Positions 36,626 to 45,900 of a stretch of DNA of 64,000 nucleotides are shown one piece after another. The stretch is taken from NCBI GenBank assembly GCA_046328715.1, contig JAXLWB010000011.1:1-64000 (forward strand), in the 5' to 3' direction. How positions within the stretch are numbered: position 1 is the stretch's first letter; every line of letters starts with the position of its first letter. A program made the position numbers and the translations under genes. The DNA is from JAXLWB01 sp046328715 (GTDB lineage Bacteria; Chloroflexota; Anaerolineae; Caldilineales; Caldilineaceae). The notes beneath the pieces were generated by a model. That model was given only the letters and a program-made list of their open reading frames with translations, did not search any database and had not been told where the DNA came from.

Positions 36626-37443
36626 TCATTCTCCAATCAACAACTCTGTCACCACCGGATAATGATCGCTGACAAAGACGGGCGGCTCGGCATCGCGCAC
36701 AATGGTGCAGGAGAGGGTCTGTAGCGGCTGTCGTCCTGGGTGGGCCATCACCCAATCCACACGCCAGAAGACGCTGCCGCCCCATTCCAGCGCAAAGTAG
36801 TTGCTGCCATGAAAGCCGTGAAAGGTACTCGACTCCACCGAATCAGCATGACCAGCGGCGCGGTAGGTATCGACAAACCCAGCATTCAGCAATGTGCGAT
36901 AGACTGGCGACCAGGGATTACAGTTGAAATCACCACCAATGATTACGGGCAAAATCTGGTCTGCATCGATCGCTAACAGTTGTTGCAAATTGCGCTCCGT
37001 GCCGACCTGTCGTGCTTCCTCACTGACCTCGTTCAGATGTGTACTCAGATAAACGAACTCAGCAGCACTTTCACGGCAGCGAAGTTTGACCCAGGTTGTG
37101 CTCATCAAATTGTCATCTTCCAGATCGGTCAGATGGGGCAGATCCGTGGCAGGCAGGGCCAGGAAGCCATGTGCCAACAGATCAAACCGCTCTGCTTTCC
37201 AGAGGATGGCGGTGCTTTCTCCGCTGGGATTGGCGATGACCCCGGTGTAGTCACCTAGCTCTTGTTGATAGGTACCCAATGGATCGGCTCGAACTCTTGT
37301 AGGCCGATCACATCAGGATTGTAGCGCCTGATGGTCTTGACATTGAAGACCGCCCGATTGGCCCAAATATCAGAGAAATACTCAATGTCAGCTTCGGGGA
37401 TAGTATTGAAATTATTGAGGGTCATCACGCGGATGAAAGCCAT
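36626..37443 (-). pseudogene. endonuclease/exonuclease/phosphatase-family protein, frameshifted
   Basis: From ATG 37443 (AAGGAG upstream) the frame reads MAFIRVMTLNNFNT and VKTIRRYNPDVIGLQEFEP, the first EEP motifs with the metal-binding Asn and Glu, then stops at 37255. The rest continues in another frame: YQQELGDYTGVIANPSGEST, STHLNEVSEEAR, VIIGGDFNCNPWSPVY, RVDWVMAHPG and VSDHYPVVTELL, covering the remaining catalytic motifs. Adding one T to the TT opposite 37278-37279 gives FEPIHLGTYQQELGDY and a normal product of 272 residues. All catalytic motifs are intact apart from this single homopolymer loss, which makes an assembly error plausible. Confidence 0.85.
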
Positions 37444-37481
37444 TGTTTCTCCTTGGGATATAGATTCCATTGTCTCTGGCC

Positions 37482-37952
37482 CTACCAATTCTTCTTCATA
37501 TTGTAGCCTGTAATCTTGTAACCGTGCCGTTGATAAAAGCGCAGCGCCCGCTGATTTGTCCCAGCGACGTGCAGACTCATACTGCGTATATCCTGGGTCG
37601 CTAGCTGCTCCTCCATCAAGCGCAATACCTCACCCCCAACTCCTTGATTTTGGAAGGGTGTAAAGAGATCAATCGATTCCAGGTAAGCATAGCCCTCATT
37701 GGGGTTAATCGAATACCAAAGATAGCCGATCAACTCACGCCCGTTACTCTCTTGGCGTTCAATATGGTAAAAGAAGTTGCCTGGAGTGTTGACACCTTCG
37801 GCAAGGCGACCTGTGGCTTGCATGGTTGCGACTTCTCTCGCTTTTTCCAGTGGAAGATCAAAGTTAGAAGCCATTTCCTTGGCGTATTCTTCAATACTAA
37901 AGGCAAGGAAATCGCTAAAGGCGTTTTCTTGGAGCAGTTTGAGTGAGATCAT
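37482..37952 (-). CDS. GNAT family N-acetyltransferase
   Basis: 156 residues. The acetyl-CoA-binding motif A is TPFQNQGVGGEVLRLMEEQL (Q-x-x-G-V/I-G), followed by motif B MSLHVAGTNQRALRFYQRHG and a final YKITGYNMKK. The N-terminal half (FLAFSIEEYAKEMASNFDLP) resembles the YitI/RimI-like acetyltransferases that act on small molecules or protein N-termini. It is followed at 40 bp by the endonuclease gene and preceded by another acetyltransferase 20 bp upstream, so the genes probably form one leftward transcript. AAAGGAA precedes the ATG. Confidence 0.9.
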   Translation of the reverse strand: MISLKLLQENAFSDFLAFSIEEYAKEMASNFDLPLEKAREVATMQATGRLAEGVNTPGNFFYHIERQESNGRELIGYLWYSINPNEGYAYLESIDLFTPFQNQGVGGEVLRLMEEQLATQDIRSMSLHVAGTNQRALRFYQRHGYKITGYNMKKNW

Positions 37953-37971
37953 CGTCGTTCCTTTTTATACT

Positions 37972-38586
37972 TTAGGTGCTTACATGTGAGTTTACCGCAT
38001 ACCGTTCATCTTCCCACAACTCCTGCGGTGCATCCAGCAGATCAAACTCCTCCTTGGTCATGCCAAAGCAGAGGGTGTCATAGTGGCGACCCTGGGTGTA
38101 GACGGTACGGCGCAGGCGACCCTCGAAGACAAAGCCCAGTTTTTCATGCATTCGTAGCGAACGTTCGTTAAAGCTGTAAACAAGAGAATTTAACTTTTGG
38201 TAGCCCAGCTCGCGGAAGTAGTAGCGCGCCACATTCTGGATTGCTTCGCTGGCATAGCCACGGCGCCAATAAGGGCGACGGATCACTATGGCATACTTAA
38301 AGACGCCGACCCGTCGTTCACAATCGAAGGTGTTGATGTAACCAACGTTTTCGCCCTCCAGGTTTTCGATGATCCAGAAGAAAGCGTCATCCCCTGGTTC
38401 ACGCTTGCGCCGTTTCTCCAATTCGCTGCGATCTGGCTCACTGCTGAAGGGAAAGTAAATTTCGCTCTGATAACGGTCGACTTCACTGTCGACTGCCGTC
38501 GCCGACTGCGCATCGGCGTCCAGGTCTTTTTGTTCAAGCGTGCGTAAGAGCACGCGCTCACCGCGCCAGAAGTAGTGGTTTGTCAC
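37972..38586 (-). CDS. GNAT N-acetyltransferase, RimJ/RimL type
   Basis: 204 residues, GTG start with AGGAGGAC upstream. Typical RimL-like features: ERVLLRTLEQKDLDAD at the N-terminus, WIIENLEGENVGYINTFD in the middle, the acetyl-CoA loop RRPYWRRGYASEAIQNVARY, and YSFNERSLRMHEKLGFVFEG. Acts on protein N-termini, aminoglycosides or other amines. Its C-terminal 100 residues are strikingly similar to those of the chimeric gene at 53825-54352, which shows that this pair of loci is related. Confidence 0.9.
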   Translation of the reverse strand: MTNHYFWRGERVLLRTLEQKDLDADAQSATAVDSEVDRYQSEIYFPFSSEPDRSELEKRRKREPGDDAFFWIIENLEGENVGYINTFDCERRVGVFKYAIVIRRPYWRRGYASEAIQNVARYYFRELGYQKLNSLVYSFNERSLRMHEKLGFVFEGRLRRTVYTQGRHYDTLCFGMTKEEFDLLDAPQELWEDERYAVNSHVST

Positions 38587-38645
38587 TTGTCCTCCTCTTT
38601 TGTCATCAGGCGACCTGCCTGAGTCACCAGTAAAGAGGAAAATTA

Positions 38646-38689
38646 GTTTCAGGTTTCAGGTGAACAACTTGGAACCTGAAACCTGAAAC
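38646..38689. repeat. palindrome of 7-bp GTTTCAG words
   Basis: The arms GTTTCAGGTTTCAGG (38646-38660) and CCTGAAACCTGAAAC (38675-38689) are perfect reverse complements with a 14-nt loop. It sits directly after the stop codon of the leftward acetyltransferase at 38699 and is a likely transcript end. Confidence 0.8.
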
Positions 38690-38698
38690 GGGCTAATT

Positions 38699-39244
38699 TC
38701 ACATCAACACCTGCAAATCCTCCCAGCCATAGACAAGCTCCGGCATCAACATCTCAAAGGCATCCGATTCTCGTTCTGCCACCACCCGTCCGCCAAGGCT
38801 GGCATAGAAGCGGCAGGCTGGCGTATTCGTCGCCAGCGAGCCGATCAACAGGGATGAGAGTCCCACTTGTGCCAAAAATTCGGCTGCCGCTTGCACAAGC
38901 CTACGTCCATAGCCACGCCCCTGATGACTTTGTCGCACATAAAGGGTGTAGACCTCGCCACTGTTGGGCAAAAGCTCCTGTTTGGGTGGTCCTACCATGG
39001 TCAGCCCGACGACCTCGCCCGTCTCGTCTTCCGCAACAAAGATTTGCGCTTGCGGGTTGTCGCCATCGGCAATCTCTTGCAGCGAACGACGCCAGTTCGC
39101 TTCGGATTCGGCATAGGCTTCTGCCAGCGGTTGCTTGAGCAGTGCCTCATCTGGAACCTGACCGCGGTGCGCCGAGCGTATGGTATCGACAAGGACTTGC
39201 GCCAGGGCAGTGGCATCTTCTAGGTTTGCAATTCGTATGCTCAT
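38699..39244 (-). CDS. GNAT family N-acetyltransferase
   Basis: About 181 residues from ATG 39244; an in-frame TTG three codons upstream lies nearer to AAAGGAA and cannot be excluded. N-terminus SIRIANLEDATALAQVLVDT and SAHRGQVPDEALLKQPL is typical of the group. Acetyl-CoA motif: LYVRQSHQGRGYGRRLVQAA, then SSLLIGSLATNTPACRFYASLGG. Substrate unknown. Its first 75 residues resemble those of the chimeric gene at 53825-54352. First gene of the leftward acetyltransferase group. Confidence 0.88.
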   Translation of the reverse strand: MSIRIANLEDATALAQVLVDTIRSAHRGQVPDEALLKQPLAEAYAESEANWRRSLQEIADGDNPQAQIFVAEDETGEVVGLTMVGPPKQELLPNSGEVYTLYVRQSHQGRGYGRRLVQAAAEFLAQVGLSSLLIGSLATNTPACRFYASLGGRVVAERESDAFEMLMPELVYGWEDLQVLM

Positions 39245-39489
39245 TTCGGGCAATTTCCTTTTGATTTTATGGAATGAACTATTTTGCTTGCGAATGTTTA
39301 CCGCGCTGAGTTGGCTTTTACGCGATGGTCTGCTGCATGGCTATGAGGTTAAGTGGAGTCCCACAGCCAAAATGAAAGAGCCAACTGATTTTTGCAAACC
39401 TACCCTGGTAGTCAATTAGAGCGCATCAACCGCAGCAACTATTGGCGTTTCTTACTCTAGTTTTGACATTATGGTGGAACAGAAACAAT

Positions 39490-39756
39490 ATGCCCGAAGA
39501 TAAAACGACTATTTCGGAAGCTCAATCCTACTAGGAAATAGGTGCGTTTTGGGATACTCATGATTTAGGTGAATTTTGGCAACAGACCGAAGCTGCCGAA
39601 TTTGAAGTGGATATCCAATCGGAAATTACCTATTATGCCGTGGCACCCACTCTAGCGCGCAGGCTGCAAACACTTGCCCAACAGCAAGGTATTTCAGGGG
39701 AAACACCCCTGAACCTATGAGTGCAGGAAAAGATGGTGGAAGCCGCTGCGGACTAA
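39490..39756 (+). pseudogene. CopG/BrnA-type antitoxin gene with two nonsense codons
   Basis: One frame from ATG 39490 to TAA 39754 reads MPEDKTTISEAQSY, stop, EIGAFWDTHDLGEFWQQTEA, AEFEVDIQSEITYYAVAPTL, RRLQTLAQQQGISGETPLNL, stop, VQEKMVEAAAD. This is the pattern of small CopG-like ribbon-helix-helix antitoxins of Chloroflexota and Cyanobacteria, where the family has SY-E-EIG and NLW-QEK. The stops at 39532-39534 (TAG for GAG) and 39718-39720 (TGA for TGG) are single substitutions. No toxin gene is recognisable on either side: 39254-39489 and 39757-39972 show nothing further. Confidence 0.75.
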
Positions 39757-39972
39757 CCTGCTGTTATTTCATTTGCATAGTTTGCTGGCCAAAGCCCAAC
39801 CCTTACTCTACCGAATTAGCGGAATGCCATAGAATGTTTGGACAAATTCGTTACCATTAATCACATCTACACCTAAACTGAACTTCAGACAAATCAAGAA
39901 AATGGTCCCAATCATGAGTCAAAATCCAGATATCAGCATATATAGAAGATTCCAAATCTCGATTTGCATAGA

Positions 39973-42900
39973 CTATGGTTTAACTTTGATTGTGTTCTTT
40001 TTGCCAGACCTTGTATCATCGAGCAACAACTTCTCGAGTTCCTTCCATTTAGATTCGTTTGTTACTGTAATGCAACCAGCAGAGCGAGTGCCATAATGGA
40101 GATTAAAGCCTCCACGACCACCAAATATTCTCTTCAGCTTTCCCCATGTTCCGGGATCCAGATAAAACCAGTTTTTTCCGTTTTTTACATGGTGATCTAA
40201 TTCGTACTCTCCTGGTTGAACTGGACCTGTACCGCCTGTATCTACGCAACTCGGATCATTTCTGCACGGTCCACTTCCAGAAAAGACATCGGGATCTTCG
40301 ATATTTATGGTAATGGTTTGATCTGTTGAAGTGCAACTTAGTTTTGAATGAGCAATCTCATATTTGCATTCTGCCAATCCAGAGGGATCGATAAGCGAGA
40401 CAGGGGTATTCTTCACATAAGCATATAGGTTAGACCCTCCTCCCGCAAACCCGATTGGATCCTTCGCCGTCCACCTTCCCACCTCAGCGTCATAATCGCG
40501 TGCCCCAAAGCGCACCAGTTTCGTCTGCCGATCATACAACCCACCGGCAAAACCAAAGGGCTGAAAGCCAGGATTCGTATCACTCAACAGTTGCCCGAAC
40601 TCGTCGAATTCTATCATCTGCACTACAGTCCCCGTCGCTGCGTTCACCACCAGGCGCGAGCTGCCCAGATGATCGGTCAGGAGGCGGTAGGTCACTCCGC
40701 CCTTGATCATATAATCTGGCACGTTGATGTGCGTGGCGTAGACAAAACGACTGACCACATTGCCTGTCCCATCCAACTCCGCCACGATGCGCAGTTGGCC
40801 GTCATAGAGAAAACCCTGCGTCAACACGCCGTTGACCTTTTTGCCGATGCGCCGGTTGAAACCGTCGACTAGATAGTCGATCAACGTGCCATCGGGCAAA
40901 ACAACTTTGATCAGATTTCCTAACTCATCATAGCTGTAGGTCGTGGTTTGACCGCTGACGGTCTTGCTCTCAAGTTCGCCGTTGGCACTGTAGGTGTAGC
41001 TGGCGTTGCCATAGTGCAACAGCCGATCCTGGGCATCATAGGTTGCGCTGATGGGTGCGCCAGAACCGGTAAAGGTTAGCCGATTGCCATTGGGATCGTA
41101 CGTATAGGTGCTGATCGTCGCCCCATTTTTGCGCACTGTTGCTAGACGCCCTGCCAAGTCATAACCATAGCCAAAGACAACCACCACCCCGCTGATCGTC
41201 TCAGTGCGGGTGAGGATGCGTCCCAGTTTGTCATATTCATACTGAAAGCCAAGCAGTGCCGCGCCACCAAAGCCAGCTGTATAACTAATCGTCTCACCAA
41301 AACCGTTGTAGCGGACAGTGTCGCTGATGTTGCCCAATGTGCTGCCGCTAAGTAGACCGTTCTGCACATTGCGATGCAACGCCAGCGCGCCAACCCCCGT
41401 GAGTAGGCTATCTGTGTCATAGCTCTGGCTGATTGGATTGCTGCCGTTGACTGTGCTCGCCGTGCGCCGGAAGTTGTTGTCGTAGCTGTAGGCGATGTTG
41501 CCAGCAATAGGTCCCGTCCAGCTTTGTCCCATCAACAGACCGCCATCGTAGCCCAAACTCAGGCTAATGCCACCAGGCGCGAGGATGCCCGCCAGATTGC
41601 CCGTGGTTGGCTGATAGGCAAAGTTGAGCACGCCGCGCGCCATCGTCAGGCTGTTCGGTCGCCCGGCTGGATCATAGCCAAGCTTGATCACTTTGCCATC
41701 GGGGCGTGCCATTTGCGTCGCCTGCCGATCCAGGTTGTAGCTGTAAATCGTCGACTCCGAACCGGGCAAAACATCGGGTGGGGTATAGGAAGCAACCAGG
41801 TCGATCGGCGAGTAGGTAAAGGTGTGGGCAGGGCGACCGGGTGGTGTGAGCGACGTGAAATTGCCATTGGCGTCATAGCCATAGCCGATCATACGTCCGT
41901 CGGGCAGCGTTTGGCTGATCACACGCCCTGCTTGGTCATAGCCAAAAGTAATCGTACGACTCAGTGGATCGCTGATGCTGGCGAGATAGCCTTCGCCGTT
42001 ATAGGCAAAGGTTGTGCTGCGTTGATTGGCTCCACTACCCTGCGTCGCCAGGACGATGCGTCCACGCTCATCGTAACCATAAGTGGCTGGTTCAAGCCCA
42101 GCCGTCTGTTGATAAATCAACTGCCCCTGCGTGTCGATCCTGGCGATCTGCTGGCGACCACTGGGCGAAGTGTCGGTGAAGGTGCGGCTTGCAGCGTTGT
42201 AATCGCTGTTATAGATGCGTCCATTGATTGTGAGCTTTTCATTGAGCGCAGTTAGCGTAAACGGATTGGCAGTCTGAGTAAGAGTCGCCGAACGCTGCAT
42301 AGACACCGATGCCGTTAAGCCACTCGGTATGACAACGGTTGCGCTCTTAACCAGCGGTGAAAACATTTTCCAACGCGGATCAGCCCCCAACGTGACCGTA
42401 GTAAGCGTACCATCCGTCGCCAGCGAGCTTTGGGTAGCATTGGTGCGCTTGATCTCAACCGATCTTTCCCCACTGGGGAGGGTGTCGGTGAAGAGTTGGG
42501 TTCCCAGGTTGTCAGTTACAACTTGATAGGTTGTGGTGTGGCTCAACGCAGTGGTAACTGAGACAACATATCCCTGACCGATGCGCTGGCGGTTGAGTTC
42601 GAGCGAGCCATCGATTGCATCCTGGTCGCGGGTCAGGTATCCAGCATGCGTATAGGTAAAGGTTGAGCTTTGACCAAGCGGTGTGGTAAAGGTCGTCAGC
42701 AACCCACTTTCGCTATAACTCATACGCGTTGTCTCACTGGCTGGGTTGGTGACAGAAGCCAGATAGCCATTGACATCAAGTCCCAATTGAGTTTTCTGCC
42801 CATCGATCCCGATTATGGCAATGGGTGCGCCAGTGGCAGCACGCTGAATGGTGGTTGTATTGTGATTGCCATCGCGGATATGTTCGAGCCTGCCTGCGCT

Positions 42901-45900
42901 GTCATAGCTGAATTCATAGAGTACGGCACCAGTCAGCGCATGAAGGGTGCGCAAGTGATGACCATCTGCATTAAAAATGTAGACTTCGCTCCCACTTTCC
43001 GCAGCAATTACGAGCTGATTGGCGGAAAAACCAGGAAGTGCTCCTTGCAGACGTCGAACGCGATTATTGAAGTAATCAGCGACATAAACATTACCATCGG
43101 GTGAGATTGTCAATGCACTGCCCAACCCGCCACCCCCAGAGTTTAGCCGGAGGCTGGCTTGCTGGGCCGCTCCACCATCCCCCCCATAGCCGCAATTGTC
43201 GTTGCCAGCGACGGTGGAGAGGATTCCCTGGGGGCTGATACGACGAATCCGACAGCCATAGAGATGGGAAAAGAGAATACTACCATCGCGCAATAAAATA
43301 GCATTCCCCGTCGCATTGATTCCCACCTCACGCGCCACACTCCCATCGGCACCATTGCCGCGCGATCGTGTGCCTCCAACCGTCCACAGGCTGCCATCAG
43401 CGCGAACCGTGGTGATCCAGTTATTGGTCACAATTAATAAGGTGCCATCCGCAGACACCTCGATCCCGCTGGGACGATCCAAACTGGCAGTAGTGGCAGG
43501 GTTCCCCTCCACCCATGGCACATTGGGGCCGCCACCCGCAACCGTGTGGATAATGCCACTGCCATCGACCCGTCGGATACGATTGTTGAGACCATCCGCA
43601 ATATAGAGGCTGCCATCGGGTCCAAGTGCAACATCACTGGGTCCAGCCAGACGCGCTTGGGTAGCGGGACCTCCATCTCCCGCAAAGCAGGTGTTATAGG
43701 GAAATGGACACCCTTCCCCAGTGCCAGCCACGGTGGTGATGATCCCATCGGGCGTAACGCGGCGCACCCGATTCGCCCCAATTTCAACGATGTAGAGGCT
43801 GCCATCGCTGCCAAGTGCCAATCCAATCGCTTGATTCAGGCTCGCTTGGGTTGCAGGTCCACCATCGCCGCAACTGCCAGCTCCACCAAAGCAGGGTGCA
43901 CCGCTTCCGGTCCCGGCAAAGGTGGAAACGACACCATTGGGATCGATCCGCTGCACACGTTTGTCGGTGGCAACATAGATCGAACCATCTGCGGCAGCCA
44001 CAACACCCTGCGGCCCGTTACCGCCGAGCAGCGTTGCAGGTGTATCGATCATCAGAGAATTCAACGACTCGGCGCTGCGCCGCGAACCATCACCCAAGTA
44101 TAGAATTTTGGCGTAGGGATCGTAGAAGTGATGAACATCTAGACTCCAGCCGCCCAATTGTGTGCTAGAGTTTTCGGGGATCACCAGCGGAATATCCCAG
44201 GTCTGCCACAAAATAAATTCTTGTAACGCCGCATTCACCGAGATTTTGCCACCGCCATTGTAGCCAAAACGCTCGGTGCGCACGTACTCTAATTCGTAGA
44301 CATAGCCTACGCGAATGTGCAGATTTTGTGCACCAACTACGCGTCGTCCATGTGCATCGAGACCATCCCACCGATAAACTTCAGTTTGATTGGGCAAGGC
44401 GGCAAAGCGACGACGATCCTGACGACCGGCAATCGACACTTCACGTAGGATGCTCAGAATATTACTGGGCAGCGATTCACCACTCAGTGGAATCTCCAAT
44501 TGATAGTCGGTGGTGCGCCCGGCTGTACGATCGCTTTGATAGTGAAGTTGGAAGGGTGTGCCGACCAAGTCCACAACCTCGCCTAGTGTCTGGTCTCGGC
44601 AACCAACTATCGAGCGACAGACTTTGGGGGTCGTGTCCGGCTGCTGTATTGGGCGGGGAGATTCATCCAGATCGGGAGGCTCACATTGATTCTTCGCACA
44701 ACGTGTCCCCTGGTTGACATCCCACTTCGAAAGATGATCAATCCGCCCGCGCCAAAGACTTTGCCCGGCAGCATAAAGCTGTGCCAATGTCGAACGTTCG
44801 GCGTCGCTGATACCGAGATCGCTGAGAAGATTCCCGCTGTCAACTGCGCCATCGCCGTCAACATCCAGCGTCGCCAGACCATTGCTGATCTCGATGATGC
44901 GAATAATCCGTCCGCTTTCATACGCAATCCACATACTGCGGTCGGGATCATAGTAGCCCATCGGGGTGGGCACCCCATCTTGCAGTTGCAGATAGTTCTC
45001 TAGGTAGAAGATGACTGGCTGATTGAAGACAACATCGCGTCCTGCTACTTTGGCCATTGCTTCATCGGTTCCTAAGTCAATCGCATAGGTGTAGCCGCTG
45101 GTCGGCGGTAACTCACCGGGCATGGCTTGGGGTCCCTGGTCGCCCACGGTGTATTCGGTAAAACGAAAGTGCAGGGAGGTGACGGTTTTGGTTGTCGTCT
45201 TGCTGCTAAAAATATAGGCTTGTGTCCCTTGCGGAATCAATACAGTTGCCTGGCGAATGCCAGCACTGTCGCTGACCACACTGCCACGCGCAACTTGCAT
45301 GGGGATGTTGGCGGTCAAGTCGATCAGCGTAACATTCGGGTCGGGCTGAAGCAGTACCACATCTGGCAGCCAAGCGTACTCTTGCCAGGGAGCATTCACT
45401 TTGCGTTGTGAAGATAACAAGCCTGTTTTGCTGTAGTTGAGGGTCAGCCAGCCACCCCCGTTGACGACGAGATCAAACATGCCATCGGCGCGGCTGCGCG
45501 TTTGTCCAAACTCTGGGTGGTCAAGAATGCTGATGGTAACGCCGGGCAACCCCGATCCATCCACACGTAATACACGACCACGCAACACAGATGCCCGCCG
45601 TGCCTCAATCGTGTCGGAAAGTACGCCAGTCTGGATCGGATTGTTGCCACTGTAGAGAAACGAATTAGCATCCAACAGGCTGGTACTCCCCGTTTGGTCG
45701 AGTGGTGGCGCAACGCTGGCTGGATCAGGTGGCGGCGGAGCATCGGCTTCGGTCGGCGTTGCGGTCGGGGTTATTTTTGTTGGGATCGTGGTAGCTGTCG
45801 CAGTAGGTGTAGCTGTTTCAGTTGGGGTTGCCGTTGGTGTTGCAGTTGCAGCCGATTCCTGTTCGACAATGATTTGACCTTGTAAATGGGGGTGATCGAC

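Noticed and set aside
39254..39489. Possible toxin gene paired with the CopG-type pseudogene
   Set aside because: Fragments such as WLLRDGLLHGYEVKWSPTAK could be read, but no BrnT, HicA or other toxin motif is recognisable.
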